A stretch of 64,000 nt of DNA from CAZKWG01 sp964615375 (GTDB taxonomy: Bacteria; Myxococcota_A; UBA796; CAZKWG01): NCBI GenBank assembly GCA_964615375.1, contig CAZTOW010000026.1, positions 1 through 64,000 of the forward strand, read 5' to 3'. Below are positions 16,662-24,428 of this stretch, piece by piece. How positions within the stretch are numbered: position 1 is the first letter of the stretch; each line of letters begins with the position of its first letter. Position numbers and translations under genes: made by a program. The notes under the pieces were generated by a model. It was not told the origin of the DNA, did not search any database, and worked only from the letters and a program-made list of their open reading frames with translations.

Positions 16662-18059
16662 ATGCGCAAGCGGATCCTCATCGTTGACGACGAGCCCAGC
16701 ATCCGGAAGGTCCTGAGCGCCCAGCTCGGACGCGACGGCTACGAGGTGGCGACCGCCGAGAACGGCGCCGACGCCCTGGCGCTCCTGGACACCGAGCCCT
16801 TCGACCTCGTGATCACCGATCTCCGGATGCCGGGCGTCGATGGCATGGAGCTGCTGGGCTACTGCATCACGCGCTTCCCGGGTCTGCCCGTCATCCTGAT
16901 CACCGCCCACGGCACGGTGGACACGGCGGTGGAGGCGCTCAAGATCGGCGCCCAGGACTACATCACCAAGCCCTTCGACCAGGACGAGCTGCGCCAGGTC
17001 ATCCTCAAGGCGCTGGCCACCGAGGAGCGGAGCCGCGGCGAGCTGCACGAGGACGCCTCCGGCCGCTTCGCCATCATCGGCCGCACCCAGGCCATGAAGC
17101 GCGTCTACGACCTCATCGAGAAGGTGGCGGCCAGCCCGACGACCGTGCTGATCACGGGCGAGAGCGGGACGGGCAAGGAGCTGGTGGCGCGCGCGCTGCA
17201 CGATGCCTCCGACCGCAAGAACAACCCCTTCATCCTGGTCAACTGCGGGGCCATCCCCGAGAACCTCTTCGAGAGCGAGCTGTTCGGCTACGAGAAGGGG
17301 GCCTTCACCGGCGCCGTCACCTCCAAGCCCGGCCGCTTCGAGCTCGCCGACGGCGGCACGCTCTTTCTCGACGAGGTGGGCGAGCTCCCGCGCGACATGC
17401 AGGTCAAGCTCCTGCGCGTGCTGCAGGACCAGACCTTCGAGCGCGTGGGCGGGGTCAAGCGCATCCGCGTGGACGTGCGCCTGATCGCCGCCACCAACCG
17501 CGATCTGGAGCGTGAGGTCCGCGCCGGGAATTTCCGGGAGGACCTGTTCTACCGCCTGAACGTCATCCCCATCAAGCTGCCCGCCCTGCGCGACCGCGCC
17601 GACGACATCCCGCTCCTGGTCGAGCACTTCCTGGCCAAGTTCAACCTCCGCCTGGGCAAGCACGTCCGGGGGCTCAGCGCCGAGGCGCTCTCCCTGCTGC
17701 GCACCTGGACCTGGCCCGGCAACATCCGCGAGCTCGAGAACCTGATGGAGCGCTCGGTGCTCCTCTCGGAGTCCGATCTGCTCGACTGTGAGGATGTCCT
17801 TGCCTTCTCCGGGCTCCCTCCCGAGGACATGACGACGGAGGAGGGCGATCCGGACGACGGTGAGATAGGGGAAGGTGAGCTCTCTGAGCTCGACCTCAAG
17901 GAGTATGTGCGGGTGCACACCGCCAAGCTGGAGCGCGCGCGCATCAAGCGGGTGCTCGAGGAGGAGGGTGGCAACGTGACCCACGCCGCGCGCAAGCTCG
18001 GCATCAGCCGCAAGAGTCTGCAGACGAAGATGAAGGAGTACGGGCTACGCGAGGGTTGA
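16662..18059 (+). CDS. NtrC-family sigma-54-dependent response regulator
   Basis: A 465-residue regulator with three domains: receiver (phospho-acceptor Asp53 in LVITDLRMPG, signature Lys in ITKPFD), AAA+ domain (GESGTGKE Walker A, GAFTGA sigma-54 contact loop, GGTLFLDEVGE Walker B) and a Fis-type helix-turn-helix at the end (VTHAARKLGISRKSLQTKMKEYGL). An acidic linker (MTTEEGDPDDGEIGEGELSE) joins the AAA+ and DNA-binding parts. It activates sigma-54 promoters when phosphorylated. No histidine kinase is adjacent, so it is an orphan here. The TGA stop lies inside the -35 box of the next gene's putative promoter. Confidence 0.96.
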   Translation: MRKRILIVDDEPSIRKVLSAQLGRDGYEVATAENGADALALLDTEPFDLVITDLRMPGVDGMELLGYCITRFPGLPVILITAHGTVDTAVEALKIGAQDYITKPFDQDELRQVILKALATEERSRGELHEDASGRFAIIGRTQAMKRVYDLIEKVAASPTTVLITGESGTGKELVARALHDASDRKNNPFILVNCGAIPENLFESELFGYEKGAFTGAVTSKPGRFELADGGTLFLDEVGELPRDMQVKLLRVLQDQTFERVGGVKRIRVDVRLIAATNRDLEREVRAGNFREDLFYRLNVIPIKLPALRDRADDIPLLVEHFLAKFNLRLGKHVRGLSAEALSLLRTWTWPGNIRELENLMERSVLLSESDLLDCEDVLAFSGLPPEDMTTEEGDPDDGEIGEGELSELDLKEYVRVHTAKLERARIKRVLEEEGGNVTHAARKLGISRKSLQTKMKEYGLREG

Positions 18060-18085
18060 CCCGTCCCCCCTGAACCCGGTACGCT
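18056..18085 (+). promoter_or_regulatory. Promoter for outer-membrane-type gene, overlapping the upstream stop codon
   Basis: TTGACC (18056-18061), 18-bp spacer, TACGCT (18080-18085). The TGA stop of the NtrC-type gene (18057-18059) lies within the -35 hexamer. The predicted start site is about 15 bp before the ATG at 18107, with GAGG between. Confidence 0.5.
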
Positions 18086-18106
18086 TCATCCGAGGTTGGA
18101 ACCCCC

Positions 18107-19186
18107 ATGCTCAGCATGATCCCGCTCCTCTCGCTCGCCCCCGCCTTCGCCGCCGACGCCACCGCCATCGCGCCCTGGCTGCGCGGCGACGTGGTCGTGG
18201 ACTACCAGTTCTCGGCGGAGAACGCCCAGCTCCTGGAGGACGACACCCTGGTCGGCCGCCGGAAGACCCAGGAGGGTCTGCTGACGCTGGGCGGGAACTT
18301 CACCTTCGCGCCGGGCGCCGCGCTGTACTTCGACCTGCCCTACTACTCGGGCTCGAAGATCAGCTACTCGGACGCGACCGACATGGCCATCGACCCGAAC
18401 TCGGACTCGGGGACCATGATCGACACCGAGCCCCTGGACCCGCAGCCCGAGATCTACGGCAAGGGAATGGGCGGGACCTGGATCGGGCTCCGCGGCACGC
18501 CCTTCTCCGAGGAGCTCTTCGCGAACCGCGGCGACAGGGTGACCTGGATGCTGGAGGCGGGCTATCGCTTCGCCGACAAGAGCAGCTTCTGGGCCACCAC
18601 CGACGGGGCGCGCGGAGCGGGCCCCGGCTCGGCGGCCTTCCAGCTCAAGACCGCCTTCTCCACGACCATCGGCTGGAACCAGCCCTACGTGAGCCTGGCG
18701 ATGCTGCGCAGCGTGCCGCTGCGGAACCTGGAGAACACGGGCCTGGAGGCGGATCAGCTCATCCAGACCTCGAGCTCGGTGGACCTCGTGGCGGGCACGG
18801 AGATGGTCGCGGTGGAGCGCGCCGCCAGCGGCGTGCGCTTCGCGGTGGACCTGCACTCGGCCTTCGGGATGCGGAGCTGGCAGGACATCCCCAGCGGCGT
18901 GCTGCTGCCGAGCGTGCTGGACGCCTCCAGCACCCTGACGGCCACGGAGAGCGAGCGCTCTTACGCCAGCGCCGGGCTCGCCCTGAAGTACCGCGTCTTC
19001 GAGTGGGTGCAGCTGGACGTGGGCGCCGACTTCGGCGTCGTGAGCGCGCACCAGGTGGAGCACTTCTACCCGATCAACACGGGGATGGGAACCTTCACCT
19101 ACGACATCGGCACGCGGCTCACGCTCCGCGGGCGCGACAAGCCCGAGCGCTTCCCCTGGGAGCCGAAGGCCGCGACGGGCGAGTAG
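18107..19186 (+). CDS. Predicted outer-membrane beta-barrel protein, function unknown
   Basis: A 359-residue exported protein (signal MLSMIPLLSLAPAFA). The mature part alternates aromatic and polar residues in strands (YFDLPYYSG, VTWMLEAGYRFADKSS, YASAGLALKYRVFEWVQLDVGADFG), typical of an outer-membrane barrel. The C-terminus continues about 20 residues past the last strand. It has no enzyme motif. It has its own candidate promoter, overlapping the stop of the upstream response-regulator gene. It ends 3 bp before the convergent rsmI stop, at one of three nearly identical junctions. Confidence 0.65.
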   Translation: MLSMIPLLSLAPAFAADATAIAPWLRGDVVVDYQFSAENAQLLEDDTLVGRRKTQEGLLTLGGNFTFAPGAALYFDLPYYSGSKISYSDATDMAIDPNSDSGTMIDTEPLDPQPEIYGKGMGGTWIGLRGTPFSEELFANRGDRVTWMLEAGYRFADKSSFWATTDGARGAGPGSAAFQLKTAFSTTIGWNQPYVSLAMLRSVPLRNLENTGLEADQLIQTSSSVDLVAGTEMVAVERAASGVRFAVDLHSAFGMRSWQDIPSGVLLPSVLDASSTLTATESERSYASAGLALKYRVFEWVQLDVGADFGVVSAHQVEHFYPINTGMGTFTYDIGTRLTLRGRDKPERFPWEPKAATGE

Positions 19187-19193
19187 GGCTCAG
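19180..19193. repeat. Convergent-stop junction motif, copy 1
   Basis: CGAGTAGGGCTCAG spans the TAG stop (19184-19186) of the plus-strand gene and the TGA stop of rsmI on the minus strand. It is identical to 63176-63189 and differs by one base from 27230-27243. Confidence 0.6.
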
Positions 19194-19984
19194 CCCCGGC
19201 CGCGCTCCAGATCGAGCAGGGCCTTGTAGGCCTCGCGCCGCGAGCAGCCCCAGCGGGCGGCCAGCGCCTCGGCCAGCGCGCCCAGCCCCTCGCCTTCGGG
19301 GGCGGCGGGCGCCTGCTCGGGGACGGGGGCGCCGGGCCCGACGACCAGGACCGCCTCCCCGAGCTGCTCCTCACGGGGGAGCTGAGGCAGGGGGCCGCGG
19401 ATCGCGCGCTCGTGGAGCTTGCTGAGCTCCATGCACAGGCAGGCCTCGCGATCGGGCAGGCGGCGGGCCAGCGCGTCGAGGAGCTCGGGGAGCCTCCGCC
19501 CGCTCTCCAGCATCACCAGCACGCCGGGCAGGCGGCTGGCGTCCACGACCCACTGGTCCAGCGGCCCGGCCTTGCGCGGGGGGAAGCCGAGGAAGTGGAA
19601 AGGCGTGGCCTGGAAGCCCGCGAGCGAGAGCGCGGCTGTGATCGAGGAGGGGCCGGGCAGGGCCTGGACGGGCAGGCCCTCCTGGTGGGCAGCGGCGACC
19701 AGCAGGGCGCCAGGATCGGAGACGGCGGGCGTGCCGGCGTCGGTCACCAGGGCCACCGACTCTCCCGCGCGCAGGCGCGCCAGCACCGCCGGGACCTGCG
19801 CGGCCTCGGCGTTAGCGTCGCAGCGCCAGAGCGGGGGCGCGGGGATCTGGAGGGCGCTGAGCAGGGCCCGCGTGCGCCGGGTGTCCTCGCAGAGGATCAG
19901 GGCGGCCCCGGCGAGGGCCTCCCGCGCCCGGGGGCTCAGATCGGCCAGGTTGCCGATGGGCGTGGCGACGAGGAGCAGCGGCAT
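19190..19984 (-). CDS. rsmI: 16S rRNA 2'-O-ribose C1402 methyltransferase
   Basis: A 264-residue tetrapyrrole-methylase-fold enzyme that methylates the ribose of 16S rRNA C1402 at the ribosomal P site. Diagnostic motifs are LLLVATPIGNLADLSPRA at the N-terminus, CEDTRRTR, ALVTDAGTPAVSDPG and the FLGFPPRK region. The ATG at 19984 lies 2 bp after the yraN stop, so it belongs to the rpsP-to-rsmI block. The C-terminal 40 residues are Ala/Glu-rich and variable. The stop faces that of the preceding plus-strand gene with a 3-bp gap. Confidence 0.96.
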   Translation of the reverse strand: MPLLLVATPIGNLADLSPRAREALAGAALILCEDTRRTRALLSALQIPAPPLWRCDANAEAAQVPAVLARLRAGESVALVTDAGTPAVSDPGALLVAAAHQEGLPVQALPGPSSITAALSLAGFQATPFHFLGFPPRKAGPLDQWVVDASRLPGVLVMLESGRRLPELLDALARRLPDREACLCMELSKLHERAIRGPLPQLPREEQLGEAVLVVGPGAPVPEQAPAAPEGEGLGALAEALAARWGCSRREAYKALLDLERGRG

Positions 19985-19986
19985 GG

Positions 19987-20352
19987 TCAGGCGTCGAAGG
20001 CGTGATCGAGCCAGGTGATGCGCTCACCCTCGACCAGCGCGACCAGGAAGCAGACCTCGTCCACGACGTCCTCGTAGCTGGACAGGAAGGCCTCGGCGGC
20101 GCGCACGAGGTGGCGCCGCTTGCGGGCGTCGATGACCTCGAGGCCGACCGGATCGTCGGGGGCGCGCGCCTTCACCTCGACCACGCGCAGGCGCCCCTCC
20201 CGGGCGACGACGATGTCCAGCTCGCCGCCCTGAAAGCGCCAGTTGCGGGCGAGCACGCGCCAGCCCTGCTCCTCCAGAGCCTCCGCGACGCGGGCTTCCG
20301 CGCGCAATCCCAGGAGCAGCGCCTCGCGGCGGTCATCCGCCGAGCGGGCCAC
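19987..20352 (-). CDS. yraN: YraN/UPF0102 family nuclease-fold protein
   Basis: A 121-residue protein of the UPF0102 (YraN) family, which has a restriction-endonuclease-like fold. GLRAEARVAEALEEQGW, RVLARNWRFQGGELDIV and VVEVKAR show the family's G-E-D...E-x-K pattern. The activity is not established, although a role in DNA repair or uptake is often suggested. GTG 20352 is the start. In many proteobacteria yraN neighbours rsmI, as here. It lies 33 bp after rplS. Confidence 0.92.
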   Translation of the reverse strand: MARSADDRREALLLGLRAEARVAEALEEQGWRVLARNWRFQGGELDIVVAREGRLRVVEVKARAPDDPVGLEVIDARKRRHLVRAAEAFLSSYEDVVDEVCFLVALVEGERITWLDHAFDA

Positions 20353-20385
20353 GCCACGCTCGCGTGAGCCGAGCCCCTCTGGGGT

Positions 20386-20733
20386 TCAGCTAATTTCCTT
20401 GAGGCGGGCCGACTTGCCGCTGCGCTCGCGGAGGAAGTACAGCTTGGAGCGGCGCACGCGGTGGTGCGACTTGACCTCGATCTTGTCGATCGCGGGGCTG
20501 TGCTTGGGGAAGATGCGCTCCACACCCACGTTGTAGGAGACCTTGCGGACCGTGAACGTGGACCGCAGGCCGGAGCCGTGCTGGCCGATGACGGTGCCCT
20601 CGAAGACCTGGATGCGGCTCTTGTCGCCTTCCTTGATCTTGACGTGGACGCGGACCGTGTCCCCGGTCCGGATGTCGACGTCGTTGCGGGTCACGGCGAT
20701 CTGCTGGTCAACGGCCTGGAGGCTCGTGCTCAT
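20386..20733 (-). CDS. rplS: Ribosomal protein L19
   Basis: A 115-residue L19 of normal length, located at the interface of the large and small ribosomal subunits. Family patterns include GDTVRVHVKIKEG, RIQVFEGTVIG and the C-terminal VRRSKLYFLRERSGKSARLKE. ATG 20733 starts the protein. It is separated from trmD by 138 bp and has its own candidate promoter, so it may be expressed both with and independently of the rpsP-trmD genes. Confidence 0.98.
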   Translation of the reverse strand: MSTSLQAVDQQIAVTRNDVDIRTGDTVRVHVKIKEGDKSRIQVFEGTVIGQHGSGLRSTFTVRKVSYNVGVERIFPKHSPAIDKIEVKSHHRVRRSKLYFLRERSGKSARLKEIS

Positions 20734-20842
20734 GGCACACCTGTGTTCGATGGGAGAGGGCGGTCAAGGCAGGATCTCGAGCTCGCGTGCCGAGCCCGGA
20801 CCACAGAGGACGTCTGGCAGACGCCCGCCCTGACCAGAGCCG
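20734..20842 (-). ncRNA. Candidate structured leader of rplS mRNA
   Basis: If transcription starts about six bases after the -10 box at 20847-20852, the rplS mRNA carries a leader of about 110 nt. It includes the perfect dyad CGTCTGCCAGACG and several GC-rich complementary stretches. L19 leaders with autoregulation are known in other phyla. Whether this one folds similarly is not shown. Confidence 0.25.
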
Positions 20843-20846
20843 GGGC

Positions 20847-20875
20847 AAAGTAGCGGCGCGCGCGTCGCTTGTCAA
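20847..20875 (-). promoter_or_regulatory. rplS promoter overlapping the trmD stop codon
   Basis: Reading the minus strand: TTGACA (20875-20870), 17-bp spacer, TACTTT (20852-20847). The trmD stop TGA (20874-20872) is part of the -35 hexamer. The -35 match is perfect with ideal spacing. Confidence 0.6.
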
Positions 20876-21570
20876 TCTCCTTCGGGCGCAGGACCCGCCG
20901 GGCCGGCGAGGAGATCGGGCCGGACGGCGCGCGTGAGCGCCTCGGCGCGCTCCCGACGCCAGCGCTCGATCTGGGCGTGGTGCCCGCTCAGCAGCACCTC
21001 AGGCACCTCCCAGCCCCGGTACTCCCGGGGCCGGGTGTACTGCGGCGCCTCCAGGAGGCCCGAGGAGAAGGACTCGTGGCGAGCGCTGTCGGGGTTTCCG
21101 AGCACGCCGGGCAGCAGCCGGGCCACGGCCTCGACGATGACCAGCGCCGCCAGCTCGCCGCCGGTGAGCACGTAGTCCCCGATCGAGAAGGCCTCGTCCA
21201 CGAGATGCTCGCGCACGCGCCCGTCCACACCCTCGTAGTGCCCACAGACCAGGATGAGGTGGCGCTCCCCCGCCAGGCGCTCGGCGTGGGCCTGGGTGAA
21301 GCGCTGCCCGGCGGGGTCCATCAGCAGCACGCGCGACTCCGGGCCGCGCACGGCCTCGATGCCCGCGTCCACCACGTCGACGCGCATCACCATGCCGCTG
21401 CCGCCCCCGTAAGGGGTGTCGTCGCAGGTGCGGTGGCGGCCCAGGCCCCACTGGCGCAGGTCGTGGACGCGCGCGTCGATGAGCGCACCCTCGCGCGCCC
21501 GCCCGAGGATGCTGGTGGACAGCGGTCCCTCGCACATGGCGGGGTGGAGCGTGAGCAAGTCGAAGCGCAT
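20872..21570 (-). CDS. trmD: tRNA (guanine-37-N1)-methyltransferase
   Basis: A 232-residue SPOUT methyltransferase that makes m1G37 in tRNAs reading CNN codons and prevents frameshifting. The N-terminus MRFDLLTLHPAM, DDTPYGGGSGMVMR and the trefoil-knot motifs LVCGHYEGVD and SIGDYVLTGGE are diagnostic. The ATG at 21570 lies 7 bp after rimM. Order rpsP-khpA-rimM-trmD-rplS is the classic bacterial block. Confidence 0.98.
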   Translation of the reverse strand: MRFDLLTLHPAMCEGPLSTSILGRAREGALIDARVHDLRQWGLGRHRTCDDTPYGGGSGMVMRVDVVDAGIEAVRGPESRVLLMDPAGQRFTQAHAERLAGERHLILVCGHYEGVDGRVREHLVDEAFSIGDYVLTGGELAALVIVEAVARLLPGVLGNPDSARHESFSSGLLEAPQYTRPREYRGWEVPEVLLSGHHAQIERWRRERAEALTRAVRPDLLAGPAGPAPEGD

Positions 21571-21577
21571 GGCGGGC

Positions 21578-22111
21578 CTACAGGACGACCGGCACGCTCT
21601 CGTCCGTGACCACGATCTCCTCGCCCGGGGCGACCCGGACGAGGTTCGCCGAGAGCGCCGGGATGTAGGTCTCCCCCTCCGGCCCGCGGATCAGCCACAC
21701 GTCGGTGCCGCCCGCGCCGTGGATCTCGGCGAGCTTGCCGAGATCGCGGCCCGAGGCGGTCCGCACGGGGAGCCCGAGGAGCTCCGCGTGGTACCAGGAG
21801 CCCTCCGGCAGCGCGGGGAGCGCCTCCCGGGGGAAGAGGATCTCCGCGTCCTGGAGCTTCGCGGCGGCCTCTGGCGTGTCCACGCCGTCCACGCGCGCGA
21901 GCACGCGCCCGCCCGCGCCCGGTCGAGCGCGCATGCGCGCGGGCCGGCGGCTCCCGTCTGGGAGGGCCAGCACCACGGCGCGCTCCTGCGCCAGCAGATC
22001 GCTCTGCCGGTTGTGCAGGAAGAGCCTCAGCTCGCCATCGATCCCGAACACGCCGGAGATCGTGCCGAGCGAGACCTCGCCCTCCTGGGCCTTGGAGCCA
22101 GGACGCGCCAA
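21578..22111 (-). CDS. rimM: Ribosome maturation factor RimM
   Basis: A 177-residue 16S rRNA-processing factor that binds S19 and helps 30S head assembly. The N-terminal beta-barrel (LGTISGVFGIDGELRLFLHN) and the PRC-barrel half (SWYHAELLGLPVRTASGRDLGKLAEI, LIRGPEGETYIPAL) are both present. The start is TTG at 22111, which directly follows the TAG stop of the KH gene with no spacing; no ATG fits the family start. The call is secure. Confidence 0.95.
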   Translation of the reverse strand: MARPGSKAQEGEVSLGTISGVFGIDGELRLFLHNRQSDLLAQERAVVLALPDGSRRPARMRARPGAGGRVLARVDGVDTPEAAAKLQDAEILFPREALPALPEGSWYHAELLGLPVRTASGRDLGKLAEIHGAGGTDVWLIRGPEGETYIPALSANLVRVAPGEEIVVTDESVPVVL

Positions 22112-22369
22112 CTACTCTTCGCCGCCGCGCGCCTTGCGGGCGCCGTCGTCCACCAGATCGAGCACCGCCTTCTGCGGGCCGCTGGCGGCGTTGAGCACCA
22201 CCTGCATCGCGCGGAGCAGGCTGCTGTGGTTCTGGCGCAGGCGCCCCACGTCGTCGGCGTGAACCCGCAGCTCAATGAGCAGCGAGGTCGCGCCCTCGAC
22301 CACGTCCAACTTCACGTCGTCCGGCCTGGACAGCACGGACTTCGCCATGAATTCGGCGAGCGGGAGCAA
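22112..22369 (-). CDS. khpA: KhpA-like KH-domain protein lacking the GXXG loop
   Basis: An 85-residue protein in the position and length of KhpA, a single-KH RNA-binding chaperone. The N-terminus (LPLAEFMAKSVLSRPDDV) aligns with the family from the TTG codon at 22369, which supports that start over the ATG at 22348. In ordinary KhpA the segment after DVG contains a GKQG-type loop that holds RNA. Here it reads GRLRQNHSSLLRAM, so both glycines of the loop are missing. The flanking helices remain. RNA binding may be lost, changed or supplied by a partner. It lies between rpsP and rimM, 3 bp and 0 bp away. Confidence 0.85.
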   Translation of the reverse strand: MLPLAEFMAKSVLSRPDDVKLDVVEGATSLLIELRVHADDVGRLRQNHSSLLRAMQVVLNAASGPQKAVLDLVDDGARKARGGEE

Positions 22370-22372
22370 GGC

Positions 22373-22636
22373 TCAGCTCTGCGCGGCGACGGGGGTGGTC
22401 TCCCGGGCCTTGCGGATCAGATCGCGCACCGTGTCCGAAGGCTGGGCGCCGACGCCGAGCCAGTAGTCCACGCGGGCGAGATCCAGCTTGAGCGCGGTGG
22501 AGCCCTGGGCCGGATCGTAGGTGCCCAGGTTCTCGAGATAGCGACCGTCGCGGCGGGTGCGCGAGTCAGTCGCGATCACGCGGTAGAACGGCCTCTTCTT
22601 GGCGCCCATACGGGTCAGCCGGAGGCGAACGGCCAT
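22373..22636 (-). CDS. rpsP: Ribosomal protein S16
   Basis: An 87-residue S16, a primary 30S assembly protein. MAVRLRLTRMGAKKRPFYRVIATDSR at the N-terminus and RYLENLGTYDP are diagnostic. AGGAG lies seven bases upstream of the ATG at 22636. It is the first gene of the rpsP-khpA-rimM-trmD run and has a candidate promoter 67-95 bp upstream. The upstream ffh gene often seen here is replaced by pccB. Confidence 0.98.
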   Translation of the reverse strand: MAVRLRLTRMGAKKRPFYRVIATDSRTRRDGRYLENLGTYDPAQGSTALKLDLARVDYWLGVGAQPSDTVRDLIRKARETTPVAAQS

Positions 22637-22702
22637 GGGGAACTCCTGAATTCTCTTCTCGGGGGTACGGATCTCGGCTCTTTGAAACCGCTCGAACGGC
22701 CC

Positions 22703-22731
22703 CTCGTAGTCGACTGGAGGGCTCCCGTCAA
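22703..22731 (-). promoter_or_regulatory. Promoter of the rpsP-khpA-rimM-trmD operon
   Basis: Reading the minus strand: TTGACG (22731-22726), 17-bp spacer, TACGAG (22708-22703). It lies 12 bp beyond the pccB stop and gives a leader of about 60 nt before rpsP. Confidence 0.5.
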
Positions 22732-22742
22732 CGCGGCCGGGC

Positions 22743-24308
<1,566 letters not shown>

Positions 24309-24370
24309 GGCTCCCTCCTCCCTCGTGCCCGCGGCAGATACCCCGCCTGAAGCCCGCGCGCACGCGCCGC

Positions 24371-24399
24371 TTGAGGGCGCGACCGGATGCAGGTACATC
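24371..24399 (+). promoter_or_regulatory. Promoter for the beta-helix lipoprotein gene
   Basis: TTGAGG (24371-24376), 17-bp spacer, TACATC (24394-24399), within the 120 bp between divergent pccB and the lipoprotein gene. The predicted leader is about 23 nt and contains GAGGAG. Confidence 0.45.
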
Positions 24400-24428
24400 A
24401 AGGGGGAGTCTCTCTCCGAGGAGCACGC

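Noticed and set aside
14543..16702. N-terminal extension of the thioredoxin reading frame to about 890 codons
   Set aside because: The extension is antisense to the M4 protease; the signal peptide and AAAGGAG site fix the start at 14542.
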